DNA from: Paenibacillus sp. UNC451MF
GTDB lineage: Bacteria > Bacillota > Bacilli > Paenibacillales > NBRC-103111
Assembly (NCBI RefSeq): GCF_000686845.1
Contig: NZ_JMLS01000038.1
Coordinates: 1 to 41,116 of the forward strand
Direction: 5' to 3'
Length of the DNA stretch: 41,116 nt
Part shown: positions 22,922 through 31,288 of the stretch, in pieces
Layout: each line of letters begins with the position of its first letter
Position numbering within the stretch: position 1 is the stretch's first letter
Notes under the pieces: generated by a model
What the model saw: only the letters and a program-made list of their open reading frames with translations
Database searches by the model: none
What the model was told of the DNA's origin: nothing
Translations under genes and position numbers: made by a program

Positions 22922-23866
22922 ATGGACTTGAAACAGCTGGAGTATATTATCAAAATTGCGGAGGAAAACAATATCACCAAAGCTGCGGAAAAGCTGTTCA
23001 TTACTCAATCCGCTTTAAATCAGCAGCTCCTGAAACTCGAGAAAGAATTGGGGACACAGCTCTTCGTTCGTTCCAGAAGCAATTGGCATCTGACGCATGC
23101 TGGAACAATCTATGTAGAGAACGCCAAAAACATCCTGCACATCAAAAAAGAAACCTACAACCAAATCAATGATTTGCTGGAAATCAAAGAAGGCAAACTA
23201 ACGATCGGGTTAACCCCGGAACGTGGTACCGTCATGTTTGCGTCTATATACCCGGTTTTTTACAAAAAGTATCCCAAAGTAAAAATCGAGCCCCTTGAAA
23301 TGCCCGTAAAAAAGCAACAGCATGAAATAGCCCAGGGGAATTTGGATATAGGCTTTATAACCCTCCAAGATTTTCAAAAAACAAAAGATGCGTATATTCC
23401 TATCTGTTCAGAGGAAATTATTTTGGCTGTTCCTAGCTCCCACCCTCTTGCCTATCTGGGAGGCAAACTCGGCGAACCGCTTCCCGCAACTTGCCTAAAG
23501 CATTTTGAACAGGATTCATTTGCCGTCATGCAACAAGGATCCACGCTTCGGGAAATCTACGATCGTCTTCTCGCGGAAGACAACATCTCTCCTCTTATTT
23601 TATTGGAAACAAGGAGCTGCGAAACTTTATATGAAATGGTTGCCGAGGGTATATGCTGTTCCGTCATTCCGATCAGCTACGCCAAGCCTCGACCGAACGT
23701 CTCTTTCTTCTCCCTTCGGCAGCATCCGGTCTGGGAGATTGCCGCCAGCTACAAAAAAGACAGTTATCTAAGTCAAGCGGCTAAAGAATTGATCGCGATT
23801 TGTACCGAATTTTGGCTGCAAAAAATGAAAAATCTGAATGGAATTCAACGGGCCGGCTATCGATGA
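22922..23866 (+). CDS. LysR-family regulator, probably of garD
   Basis: 314 residues. The N-terminal winged helix-turn-helix is clear (MDLKQLEYIIKIAEENNITK, AAEKLFITQSALNQQLLKLE), followed by a periplasmic-binding-protein-like sensor (GKLTIGLTPERGT, GNLDIGFITLQ, EEIILAVPSSHPLA). GAAGGG precedes the ATG. It is divergent from garD with 130 bp between starts, the classic arrangement for a LysR regulator acting on its neighbour. The inducer is probably galactarate or a product of it (inference). Confidence 0.93.
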   Translation: MDLKQLEYIIKIAEENNITKAAEKLFITQSALNQQLLKLEKELGTQLFVRSRSNWHLTHAGTIYVENAKNILHIKKETYNQINDLLEIKEGKLTIGLTPERGTVMFASIYPVFYKKYPKVKIEPLEMPVKKQQHEIAQGNLDIGFITLQDFQKTKDAYIPICSEEIILAVPSSHPLAYLGGKLGEPLPATCLKHFEQDSFAVMQQGSTLREIYDRLLAEDNISPLILLETRSCETLYEMVAEGICCSVIPISYAKPRPNVSFFSLRQHPVWEIAASYKKDSYLSQAAKELIAICTEFWLQKMKNLNGIQRAGYR

Positions 23867-23878
23867 ATGCGCCGTGAG

Positions 23879-23906
23879 AAAAGGACTACATTCTGATAGT
23901 CCTTTT
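23879..23906 (+). terminator. Intrinsic terminator of the LysR gene
   Basis: AAAAGGACTA (23879-23888) and TAGTCCTTTT (23897-23906) form a perfect 10-bp stem with an 8-nt loop, 12 nt after the stop. Confidence 0.85.
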
Positions 23907-23913
23907 GTTCTTG

Positions 23914-23937
23914 AACTTTAGTACCCGTTAGAATTCC
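23914..23937. repeat. Solitary cassette site outside the array
   Basis: AACTTTAGTACCCGTTAG then AATTCC. The right half of the spacer and the CGTTAG arm are kept. It lies between the LysR terminator and an IS110 remnant, with no cassette gene. Confidence 0.6.
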
Positions 23938-24042
23938 TGTAATACGAAAAATTTGGCGTTTGAACAAAAACGAGCGCCTCGGTACGATGGGGTTACGCAC
24001 GAGGTCGTTGCCTCAAAAAGCCCATCAGGAGGTCGCTCTACT

Positions 24043-24169
24043 GTGAAGTTTAAGGCAGGACAAGCAAAATCACTCATTGAAAAACATTACCGTTCATCAC
24101 CTGGTCATCGGCATAGACATCGCCCAAGAGGTTCATGTGGCCCGCGCTGGATCAATTAAACCATATTAA
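24043..24169 (+). pseudogene. IS110-family transposase remnant
   Basis: From the GTG at 24043 the frame gives VKFKAGQAKSLIEK. A one-base shift then gives ITVHHLVIGIDIAQEVHVAR, the N-terminal RuvC-like strand of IS110 transposases, before TAA at 24167. Only about 40 residues remain and the rest is gone. GGAGG sits 8 nt upstream. The preceding 100 bp (from about 23945) look like the element's own non-coding end. It is distinct from the transposase at position 1-180. Confidence 0.72.
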
Positions 24170-24171
24170 AC

Positions 24172-24213
24172 AGAAAGGAAATGCCGACTTCTGGAGTCGG
24201 CATTTCCTTTTCT
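24172..24213. terminator. Strong bidirectional terminator at the end of the PTS cluster
   Basis: A near-perfect 18-bp inverted repeat (GGAAATGCCGACT ... AGTCGGCATTTCC) with T- and A-rich edges on both strands. It lies downstream of ptsI and of the IS110 scrap. Confidence 0.85.
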
Positions 24214-24257
24214 GCTAAACACCTGCTATACAAACCAGTCAGGCGAGGTTCAATAAA

Positions 24258-26021
24258 CTATACACCTAGCTTCTTGGCGTTACAAAATGCCTCCAGCGAC
24301 TGGCGAACCGCTTGAGGCGTATCGAGGCGGAGAATGCGTTCCGCCAGCTCGCGGCATTCCTGACGATCCAGGCCAGCTAGTTGCTTCTTCATCAGGCTGA
24401 GACTGCCGGCCTCCATGCTCCATTCGTCAAGACCAAGTCCGAGCAGGAGCGGCGCGGCCAGCGGGTCGCCCGCCATGCTGCCGCACATGCCGGTCCATTT
24501 ACCGGCGGTGTGGGAAGCTTCAATGACGGTACGGATCAGTTGCAGCACCGCCGGATGGAAATAATCGTACAAGTGCGCTACGTGTTCGTTCATGCGGTCT
24601 GCCGCGATCGTGTACTGAACGAGATCATTTGTGCCGATGCTGAAGAAATCGACTTCCTGCGCAAATAGCCCAGCCAGCACAGCCGTGGAAGGAATTTCAA
24701 CCATGATGCCGACCTCCATGCTCTCGTCGAACCGGATGCCTTCCTGCCTTAGCTCAGCCTGCTCTTCCGTCAGTATGGCCTTGGCCTGCCTCCATTCCTG
24801 CAGTCCGGAGATCATCGGGAACATCACCTTCACCGTACCGAAGGCGCTGGCCCGAAGCACCGCCCGAAGCTGCGTACGAAGCAGCTCCTGGCGGAGAAGA
24901 CCTACCCGTATCGCACGGAAGCCGAGGAAGGGATTCGTTTCCTTCGGAAGCTGCAGATACGGCAGCTCCTTATCCCCGCCGATGTCCATCGTGCGGATGA
25001 TCACCGGGCGGCCCTCCATCATCCGGGCCGCCTCCTGGTACGCACGGAACTGTTCCTCCTCGCCCGGCATAGCCGGGGCGTTCATGAACAGGAACTCCGT
25101 GCGGAACAGCCCTACGCCGTCCGCGCCCTGCCGGACGGCGTTCTCGGCTTCCGCGGCGCTGCCGATGTTCGCCGCGAGCTCCACGCGCACGCCGTCGGCG
25201 GTCACCGCCGGACGCGCCGCGTACTCCTCGAGCGACTGTCTGCGCGCGAGGTCCTGCTTCATGCGGAGCCGGTACTGCTCCGCTTCCGCCTCTTGCGGGC
25301 GGGCGATGCAAAGCCCGGCTGATCCGTCGACGACGAGGATATCGCCGTCGTTAATAGCGTCGATGTAGTCACCTGCGCCGACAATAGCGGCAATCCCGAG
25401 GGATCGCGCGAGGATCGCGGTATGCGATGTGGCTCCTCCGGTACGGGTGATAAAGCCGACCACTTGGGTCGAGTCCAGCTGCACCGTATCCGACGGTGTC
25501 AGATCGTCTGCGACGAGAATCACCTGTCCGGTGATTCCGGTAAGGCCACGTGTTTGCCCGGGCGACAGACAGGCAAGAAGGCGGCTTCCGATATCACGGA
25601 TGTCTGTGGCGCGTTCTTTCATATAGTCATTGTTCATACCTTCGAACAAGGCAGCGACATGGCTGACCACTTCGGAAATGGCCTGTGGCGCCGACTCCAA
25701 ATGCTCTCTGACCCGCGCTTCCATCTTCGGATAGAAGGCCGGATCATTCAACAGCTTCCGCTGTCCCGCAAGAATACCGGCTTGCTCTTCACCGACGGCT
25801 TCCTTCGCTTTCTCCGTAAGCTTCTCCAATTGCTCAGCACAGCGTGCTTTTGCATCTCTGAGCTTACCAAGCTCGGCATCGATCGCGGCCGGGTTATCCG
25901 AAATAAGCTCCCCTGGGGGGGTGCTTCCCGCACCGTTAGCCTGTGCGGGTTTGTATACGTATGCTTTCGCGATCCGAATTCCTTCCGATACGCCGATTCC
26001 TTGAATATGCAGCCCTTTCAT
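24258..26021 (-). CDS. ptsI: PTS Enzyme I (phosphoenolpyruvate-protein phosphotransferase)
   Basis: 587 residues, normal for Enzyme I. The N-terminal IQGIGVSEGIRIAKAYVY leads to the phosphohistidine swivel domain TGGATSHTAILARSLGIAAI, with the active His at residue 200. The C-terminal PEP-binding barrel carries GADGVGLFRTEFLFM, RTMDIGGDKELPYLQLP, NPFLGFRAIR, MVEIPSTAVLA, FFSIGTNDLVQYTIAADR and TGMCGSMAGDP. It phosphorylates HPr from PEP in the cytoplasm. The start overlaps the HPr stop by one base (TAATG), so the two are translationally coupled. It is very GC-rich locally. Most Bacillales keep ptsHI with ptsG; here it closes a dedicated sugar cluster. Confidence 0.96.
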   Translation of the reverse strand: MKGLHIQGIGVSEGIRIAKAYVYKPAQANGAGSTPPGELISDNPAAIDAELGKLRDAKARCAEQLEKLTEKAKEAVGEEQAGILAGQRKLLNDPAFYPKMEARVREHLESAPQAISEVVSHVAALFEGMNNDYMKERATDIRDIGSRLLACLSPGQTRGLTGITGQVILVADDLTPSDTVQLDSTQVVGFITRTGGATSHTAILARSLGIAAIVGAGDYIDAINDGDILVVDGSAGLCIARPQEAEAEQYRLRMKQDLARRQSLEEYAARPAVTADGVRVELAANIGSAAEAENAVRQGADGVGLFRTEFLFMNAPAMPGEEEQFRAYQEAARMMEGRPVIIRTMDIGGDKELPYLQLPKETNPFLGFRAIRVGLLRQELLRTQLRAVLRASAFGTVKVMFPMISGLQEWRQAKAILTEEQAELRQEGIRFDESMEVGIMVEIPSTAVLAGLFAQEVDFFSIGTNDLVQYTIAADRMNEHVAHLYDYFHPAVLQLIRTVIEASHTAGKWTGMCGSMAGDPLAAPLLLGLGLDEWSMEAGSLSLMKKQLAGLDRQECRELAERILRLDTPQAVRQSLEAFCNAKKLGV

Positions 26022-26290
26022 TAGGCTTCACCAAACTTGCTTTCGACCAGCTGTACCAAAGCCTCGACGACTTCCTTTTCCCCATCGCCACTTGCTTCGA
26101 TTGTCACTACTGCCCCTTTTTCAATACCGAGTGTCATCAGCTCCAGCATGCTTTTGCAATCTGCGGCGTGTCCTTCCCCGTTCTTCAAACGTACTTCTGC
26201 ACCAAACTGCCCTGCTTTTTCCGCAAAAAGCTGCGCCGGACGGACATGAAAGCCGTGCTCATTCTGTATCGTTACGGTTTGTGCGTACAT
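26021..26290 (-). CDS. HPr-family phosphocarrier protein
   Basis: 89 residues. HGFHVRPAQLFAEKA holds the phosphorylated His at 15 and its Arg at 17. The regulatory serine position is kept (Ser47 in CKSMLELMTLGIEKG), but its surroundings differ from the KSIMGVMSLG of the housekeeping HPr. GGAGGA precedes the ATG at 26290. It passes phosphate from Enzyme I to IIA. It lies directly before ptsI in the cluster, suggesting a second, system-dedicated HPr; whether HPr kinase acts on it cannot be seen. Confidence 0.92.
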   Translation of the reverse strand: MYAQTVTIQNEHGFHVRPAQLFAEKAGQFGAEVRLKNGEGHAADCKSMLELMTLGIEKGAVVTIEASGDGEKEVVEALVQLVESKFGEA

Positions 26291-26532
26291 GTCTTTCCTC
26301 CTCCTAACCGCCAGACTGTGATGAGAACTTGCAGGACCATGGCGTATGGTTTCTCTCTCCTGCTACCCTGCGCTTCATCTGATCCAGTCTTTGCCGGCGG
26401 TTGCTTTATTGGTTTGTGATAGATCCGGCTCTATGGCGAGCATCATCTATTTTGTAAGACAGGCTGCTGCTCATCTAGTTGAGCTAAACCCGCTCTATAA
26501 TAGTCATACGAACCACTTTGGTTCCTCTTTTA
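26291..26532. other. Gap between SIS and HPr genes
   Basis: About 240 bp without a supported gene. It could hold a separate promoter for HPr-EI; no clear promoter or terminator is evident. The distance suggests ptsH-ptsI may be transcribed apart from the upstream genes. Confidence 0.4.
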
Positions 26533-27270
26533 TTAGGACAGTAAGGCAATCCGTTCTTTATACGTTTCAACCAAAGCTTTGTTGTGCTCGTCAGAGCCAT
26601 CGATATTTCCGCTTAGAAATACAGGGGGATTAAATCCTTTTTCAATCATAATCTCAATAGACTCCGCGAACAGAGCATTCAAAATGACAGCTCCGATAAC
26701 CGTCGAGCTCGGCGTGAAAGGCACCTGAAGGCCCGGATGGCTCAGTACGGCATCTCCTTTGACCGAGAAATTATCGATCACAAGATCAACGGCATCCGCC
26801 AGATGCTTGCCACTGGTGTGGCGGGACGGCTGGCTTTTGGAATATTCCAGCGAGGTGATGCCTACGGTGAAGGCCCCTTTCTCCTTCGCCATCAAAGCAA
26901 CATCCACGGGAACCGGATTGCGGCCTGAAGTGGACAGTACAAACACCACCTCGTCCTTGCGGATATCCTGCTCCCTCATAAAATCGACGGCAAGGCCGTT
27001 CTGTCTTTCCAGCTCTGACGAACGTACTGCGCCTTCATGAAGCATCAGCTTCTCGACAAAGATCGGACGAATCGGTACAAGTCCTCCTGCCCGGTAGAAG
27101 ACTTCCTCTGTTAAAATATGGGAATGTCCGCAGCCAAACAAATGGATAATCCCACCCTGCTGAATGCAAGACGCCACTTTCTCAGCCGCTTCACGGATCG
27201 GCTTGGCCAGCTCGGAGCGAACTTTTTGCAACTTCTCACCAATTACATCAAAATACGTGTTCATCATCAT
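26533..27270 (-). CDS. SIS-domain protein (sugar phosphate isomerase/deacetylase type)
   Basis: 245 residues from the ATG at 27270 (GAGGTG 7-12 nt upstream). The SIS fold is clear: GGIIHLFGCGHSHILTEEVF, then VFVLSTSGRNPVPVDVALMA with the STSG phosphosugar-binding loop, and FTVGITSLEYSKSQPSRH. It resembles the UPF0309/GmhA-like group of unknown substrate. SIS proteins isomerise or bind sugar phosphates. It sits between the creatininase-like and HPr genes in the PTS cluster, so it probably acts on the imported phosphosugar (inference). Confidence 0.9.
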   Translation of the reverse strand: MMMNTYFDVIGEKLQKVRSELAKPIREAAEKVASCIQQGGIIHLFGCGHSHILTEEVFYRAGGLVPIRPIFVEKLMLHEGAVRSSELERQNGLAVDFMREQDIRKDEVVFVLSTSGRNPVPVDVALMAKEKGAFTVGITSLEYSKSQPSRHTSGKHLADAVDLVIDNFSVKGDAVLSHPGLQVPFTPSSTVIGAVILNALFAESIEIMIEKGFNPPVFLSGNIDGSDEHNKALVETYKERIALLS

Positions 27271-27310
27271 CGCTTTCACCTCGTTGTTCCTGTGTACATG
27301 ATATGACATG

Positions 27311-28048
27311 TTAAAGGATGTTCAATGCTTGCTTAGCCCGGAGAACCATCTCGGCCATCACATCCAGGCTGCGCTCGATAATCTTCTCCCCCTTCTCCCT
27401 CGTCGCCAGCGTTGCGTCCCCAAGCACGGCAGAGGAAGTAATCTCCTCCCACGGTGTTGGGGTACAATCGGCCTCAGCCGTTACATGAGGGGCTCCGTCG
27501 ATGGCCTTGCTCATATCCACGTATTCCCCTGCGAGATAGAGCATATAAGATGTTTCGATTTCATCGGCATGCATGTAGGTCCCGTGGACAGCGGAAGCCT
27601 CCCTCACCTCAGCCGTTATTTCTTTCGTACCGGGATAAAAGAAATAAAACACTTTCAAATCAGGTACCCGATCATATAAAATTCTCGCGGTTTCCTTGAG
27701 CGCAACCGCGTTGCCGAGATGGCCGTTAACTATAACGAAAACACGAAAGCCCTGCTGATACAAACTTTCACCGATATCGGCCAACATCCGGATGAGCGCC
27801 TCGTTGGAGACGTTGATGCTCCCCGGGAAGTTGCGCAGGCTCCAGACTTGGCCGTAAGGGAGAGTGGGTAGAACGAAGCTTTCCGTCCGCTCCGCCAATT
27901 TGTCCGCGAGTCTGGCCGCAAGCAGATTATCTGTACCCAGCGGCAGGTGGGGACCATGCGCCTCGACGGCTCCGATAGGAAGTATCGCCGCGCGGAATTT
28001 GTGAATTTTGTCCTGCACCTCGTAGGAGTTTTCGAGTTCGAACTTCAT
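27311..28048 (-). CDS. Creatininase-family amidohydrolase
   Basis: 245 residues. The metal-site motifs are intact: LPIGAVEAHGPHLPLGTDN with Glu, His and Asp ligands, and FVIVNGHLGNAVALKETAR with the second His. HGTYMHADEIETSYML corresponds to the conserved HA.E.ETS. The family includes creatininase and enzymes hydrolysing cyclic amides or formamides in cofactor and sugar pathways. The start is ATG 28048 with AGGAGG 8 nt upstream; the GTG just before is the alternative. In this cluster it probably hydrolyses a ring or amide in the imported compound; substrate unknown. Confidence 0.9.
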   Translation of the reverse strand: MKFELENSYEVQDKIHKFRAAILPIGAVEAHGPHLPLGTDNLLAARLADKLAERTESFVLPTLPYGQVWSLRNFPGSINVSNEALIRMLADIGESLYQQGFRVFVIVNGHLGNAVALKETARILYDRVPDLKVFYFFYPGTKEITAEVREASAVHGTYMHADEIETSYMLYLAGEYVDMSKAIDGAPHVTAEADCTPTPWEEITSSAVLGDATLATREKGEKIIERSLDVMAEMVLRAKQALNIL

Positions 28049-28061
28049 CACGCGGTCCTCC

Positions 28062-29054
28062 TTATTTTTTGAATGAGAAGCAGTTGGCCGGATTGCTTAC
28101 AAAAAATTTCTCAACCAGCTTCTGTCCGTCAAAGCCGCTGCGGTTCGCTTCATCCACAAAGCGCGGCACCCATTTGGAAATAATATACTCCAATCCGAGA
28201 CCGTGATCATAATGCTTGTAGTAGGTTTTCCGAGCGGTATCTCCGCTGATCAGAATCTGATCCTCATGGCCTTTGCGAACGAGCTCAAGAATAAGCGAAA
28301 TCCTAGTGCTCTCCGGTGCATACTTGATTTTACCGATGCCGTCAAAGCTCATGTAAGCTCCTGTTGACGCGATCTGCGCATGGTAGTAAGGGTCGGGATT
28401 GCGGTCCATATGCCCCAAGCTCAAATAGGACAGATTCACACCTTCGCTCTTTAGCAGCTCTATTTGCTCCAGCGCCATGGTACCGACTTCCGTATGGGAG
28501 TGGATAGGGGCTTTCGTCTCGTGATGAGCTCGTGCTACGGCGCGCAGCGTTTTCTCCTCCAGAGGAGTGATGCGATTGTAGCCTGTCCCGAATTTAACCT
28601 GACCCGCTTTGAAAGGGGTACCTTCGAGCCCCTCTTCCACCTCGCGGATGACGAAATCCGCCAGCTCATTAATGCTTTTCGCTTCAATCCACTTCGTGTA
28701 GGTTTCATAGTCGCCGGTGAGCGGCTTAAGCTCCTCTTTGATTTTGGCGTCCCATAGGAAGCTTTTGTTGAAGCCGGCTGTACCTACAATGTGAATGCCG
28801 GTTTCAGCAGCAATTTCCTGTACCGCCTGAACATCCCGTCCGTAATCGATGGCTGTAGCGTCTACGATGGAGCGCCCCCCGTGTTGCTTGAAATCAACAA
28901 CGTCTAGCTTGGACTTCTCTTTATCGTCCAGCAGCATATCGTCATCCCCACGCTCCTGCCAGAAGGCTGGGCGGCATACGATATGTTCGTGGGAATAAGT
29001 GAAGCCGAGTTCCTCTTTGCGTATATCTCCATGTAAGGTACGGATAAAGCTCAT
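28062..29054 (-). CDS. Phosphotriesterase-family lactonase (COG1735 type)
   Basis: 330 residues of the PTE branch of the amidohydrolase superfamily, with all metal ligands: FTYSHEHI (His22, His24), the carboxylated Lys in GQVKFGTGY, APIHSHTEVGT, LSLGHMDRN and the Asp in ILISGDTARK. COG1735 members encoded beside PTS genes have been shown to be phosphorylated sugar-lactone hydrolases rather than organophosphate hydrolases. Here it directly follows IIC, so its substrate is probably the phosphorylated sugar lactone produced by uptake (inference). GGAGGAG precedes the ATG. Confidence 0.92.
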   Translation of the reverse strand: MSFIRTLHGDIRKEELGFTYSHEHIVCRPAFWQERGDDDMLLDDKEKSKLDVVDFKQHGGRSIVDATAIDYGRDVQAVQEIAAETGIHIVGTAGFNKSFLWDAKIKEELKPLTGDYETYTKWIEAKSINELADFVIREVEEGLEGTPFKAGQVKFGTGYNRITPLEEKTLRAVARAHHETKAPIHSHTEVGTMALEQIELLKSEGVNLSYLSLGHMDRNPDPYYHAQIASTGAYMSFDGIGKIKYAPESTRISLILELVRKGHEDQILISGDTARKTYYKHYDHGLGLEYIISKWVPRFVDEANRSGFDGQKLVEKFFVSNPANCFSFKK

Positions 29055-29087
29055 ATCGTTTCTCCTCCACTCTCTTTATAGGTAAGG

Positions 29088-29121
29088 AAGACGGCAGAGC
29101 TTAAACAGCACTAACCGTCTT
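29088..29121 (+). terminator. Hairpin with T tract between IIC and lactonase genes
   Basis: AAGACGG (29088-29094) / CCGTCTT (29115-29121) followed by T4 on the plus strand, but the genes are on the minus strand. It may instead be an mRNA processing or stability element in the roughly 175-bp gap. Confidence 0.35.
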
Positions 29122-29230
29122 TTTTCCACATAGAAATGTTTAATCTCACTAAACCGTTAAAATGCAGTGAAAAGCATTTCCCTTTTGCGATAAAACCTGC
29201 ATCTGAACGCGGCTCCGATCAGGTTCATGC

Positions 29231-30526
29231 TTAAAAGAACAGCTTCGCCAGGAAGTGCAGAATCGGACCGAAGATGAACATATCGGAATCCGCTGCCCAC
29301 ATAGCCGTATCCGGCACGGTCGAAGCGATAAAGAAGCGAACCATCAGGAATTGTCCCCAAGCAACAATGGTTGATGTGATGAAGCCGCCGATAACGGCCC
29401 CGCGGACACCGCCTGTCGAGTTCCCGAATACACCGGCCGTAGCCCCATGGAAGAACAAGACGATCATCGTCGGGACGAAAATGTAAGAAACGGTGTTACC
29501 GAGTACAAGCAGCCAGATAATGGCCCCGCCGAAAGCTCCCAGGAAGCCAAGAACAACGGCATTCGGTGCATAGGGATACACAACTGGTGCATCCAGTGCA
29601 GGTTTCGCGCCTGGCACGAGCTTGGTAGCAATCCCGTTGAAGGCTGGAACCAGCTCGCCGACGAACATCCGAACCCCCATCAGAACGATGGCGATACCGC
29701 CTGCGAATGTGAACGATTGGATAATGGAATAAATAATAAAGTTCTGGTCACCCGATTTTTTTATCAGTTCTTGAGCCGCCGGGGTTCCTTTGGTCGATAA
29801 AATAATAGCCCCGATCAGGAATAAAATTCCCATGCTGAGTGCGGTAATGACGTTGGAATCGCGAAGAAACTCGAAGCCTTTCGGCACTTTAATTTTCTCG
29901 GAATCATTGTTTTTGTTGCCCAACAGTTTACCGAACAAGGCTGCCAACAGAGCAACCGAGGCCGAAGTATGACCGAGTGCAATGTTATCGTTGCCCGTGA
30001 TTTTACGCAAGAACGGCTGAACCAGCGCCGGCTGGAATGTCCAGTACACGCCAAGCACGATAGCGACCATCAGAACGAGCTTCCAGATGGCAATATCGCT
30101 GGCAGCATGTACGATCACGCCTGCAAAAATAGTCGAAGTCCAGAACATCATATGCCCGGTCAAGTAGATAAATTTGAACTTGGTAAAGCGGGCCAGCGCT
30201 ACGTTGATCAGAAAGCCGACTAGCATGGCGAGAGTGACGGCGCTGCCGAATTTGGAATTGAACGCGTCCTGCCCCATAAAGGTGCCGAGTGATCCGCTCT
30301 CCAGGCCGAAGACTTCTTTCCACATTGGCTCAAATACATTCAAGGCTTTCACGATGACATCGGAACCTGCACCGATGACCAGGAAGCCGATGATCGCTTT
30401 AAAGGTGCCGCTTACTAGCTGGCTCGTTGATTTTTTCTGGAGCAGAAGGCCCACCAGAACGATGAATCCGAGCAGAATAGCCGGTGTTCCGAAAATATTG
30501 GTGGCGATCCAAAAAAGCACTTCCAT
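29231..30526 (-). CDS. PTS ascorbate-type IIC permease (UlaA/SgaT family)
   Basis: 431 residues and about ten membrane spans, e.g. ILLGFIVLVGLLLQ, TFKAIIGFLVIGAGSDVIV, VTLAMLVGFLINVALA, VLMVAIVLGVYW. It has the family's GQDAFNSKFG and LTGHMMFW signatures and the C-terminal repeat FFHGATAGVFGNSTGGVRGA. UlaA-type permeases bring in and phosphorylate ascorbate or related acid sugars together with IIA and IIB. GGAGGGGG precedes the ATG. It lies downstream of IIB (24 nt gap) and upstream of the lactonase. Confidence 0.94.
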   Translation of the reverse strand: MEVLFWIATNIFGTPAILLGFIVLVGLLLQKKSTSQLVSGTFKAIIGFLVIGAGSDVIVKALNVFEPMWKEVFGLESGSLGTFMGQDAFNSKFGSAVTLAMLVGFLINVALARFTKFKFIYLTGHMMFWTSTIFAGVIVHAASDIAIWKLVLMVAIVLGVYWTFQPALVQPFLRKITGNDNIALGHTSASVALLAALFGKLLGNKNNDSEKIKVPKGFEFLRDSNVITALSMGILFLIGAIILSTKGTPAAQELIKKSGDQNFIIYSIIQSFTFAGGIAIVLMGVRMFVGELVPAFNGIATKLVPGAKPALDAPVVYPYAPNAVVLGFLGAFGGAIIWLLVLGNTVSYIFVPTMIVLFFHGATAGVFGNSTGGVRGAVIGGFITSTIVAWGQFLMVRFFIASTVPDTAMWAADSDMFIFGPILHFLAKLFF

Positions 30527-30550
30527 AAAGCCCCCTCCTTCTTAAATGGT

Positions 30551-30814
30551 TTACAGCACTTCCTCTAATTTCTGTTTAATTTCGTTGTTGTCAAAATAAT
30601 TGTTGACGATAACCATTTTGGCAGCATGCCCTTGAAGACTTTGCGCCAGTTCGTTGCTGGTAATGATGTAATCGGCTGCTGTTCCGGATGCCGTAGAGAC
30701 GTCCGTATGCTCCACATCGGCACTGACTCCCATGCCGTTCAGCACATTTTCCACATTCATTCTCAGAATCAGGCTAGTTCCTTGTCCCAGACCGCATACG
30801 CATAGAATTTTCAT
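30551..30814 (-). CDS. PTS IIB component (lactose/ascorbate type)
   Basis: 87 residues. CVCGLGQGTSLILRMNVE contains the phosphocysteine loop, Cys7 followed by GLGQGTS, as in UlaB. It accepts phosphate from IIA and passes it to the sugar in IIC. The start overlaps the IIA stop by 4 nt (ATGA), showing translational coupling. Cytoplasmic. Confidence 0.93.
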   Translation of the reverse strand: MKILCVCGLGQGTSLILRMNVENVLNGMGVSADVEHTDVSTASGTAADYIITSNELAQSLQGHAAKMVIVNNYFDNNEIKQKLEEVL

Positions 30815-31254
30815 TGTTCGTTCCCCCTAATAAGTTGTTGGATAGTCTCCACATCAGATGCATTCTTGAATTGCTCCACGTTGTCCGGGTTGCTTAACAA
30901 AGTTGTCAATTTACGCAGCATGGCGATGTGCTCCGAGCTCGAGGCGCCGCCAAGCGCGAATACAAGCTGTACCGGATCGTTGGCTGAATGGCCGAAAGCA
31001 ACAGGATTCTTCAATCTAAGCAGCGAAACGGACGCTTCCTTCACCCCGTCCTCCGCACGGGCGTGCGGCAGTGCAATATGAGGCGCCAGGACAAAGTACG
31101 GGCCTTTGTCACGGTAAGATTCCACCATGGCGTCGGCGTAGCGCGCTTCTGCCGCTCCCGCTTCCGCCAGCAATCCTCCTGCCAGGCGGATCGCTTCTTC
31201 AGACGTCTCCACTTCAACATCCAAGGCTATCATTGACGGTTCTAAAAATTTCAT
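30811..31254 (-). CDS. PTS IIA component (fructose/mannitol-ascorbate type)
   Basis: 147 residues of the PTS_EIIA_2 fold. The active His64 is in FVLAPHIALPHARAEDG, and ASVSLLRLKNPVAFG follows. It takes phosphate from HPr and gives it to the IIB encoded immediately downstream. It lies between the regulator and IIB in one minus-strand run. The same domain is also fused to the C-terminus of the neighbouring regulator. Confidence 0.93.
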   Translation of the reverse strand: MKFLEPSMIALDVEVETSEEAIRLAGGLLAEAGAAEARYADAMVESYRDKGPYFVLAPHIALPHARAEDGVKEASVSLLRLKNPVAFGHSANDPVQLVFALGGASSSEHIAMLRKLTTLLSNPDNVEQFKNASDVETIQQLIRGNEQ

Positions 31255-31288
31255 CTCTCATCTCTCCCAAATCCGGTAGTCTAATCGG

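Noticed and set aside
24631-25368. 245-codon plus-strand frame antisense to ptsI
   Set aside because: Low-complexity Ser/Arg-rich translation of GC-rich antisense sequence; Enzyme I on the other strand is unmistakable.
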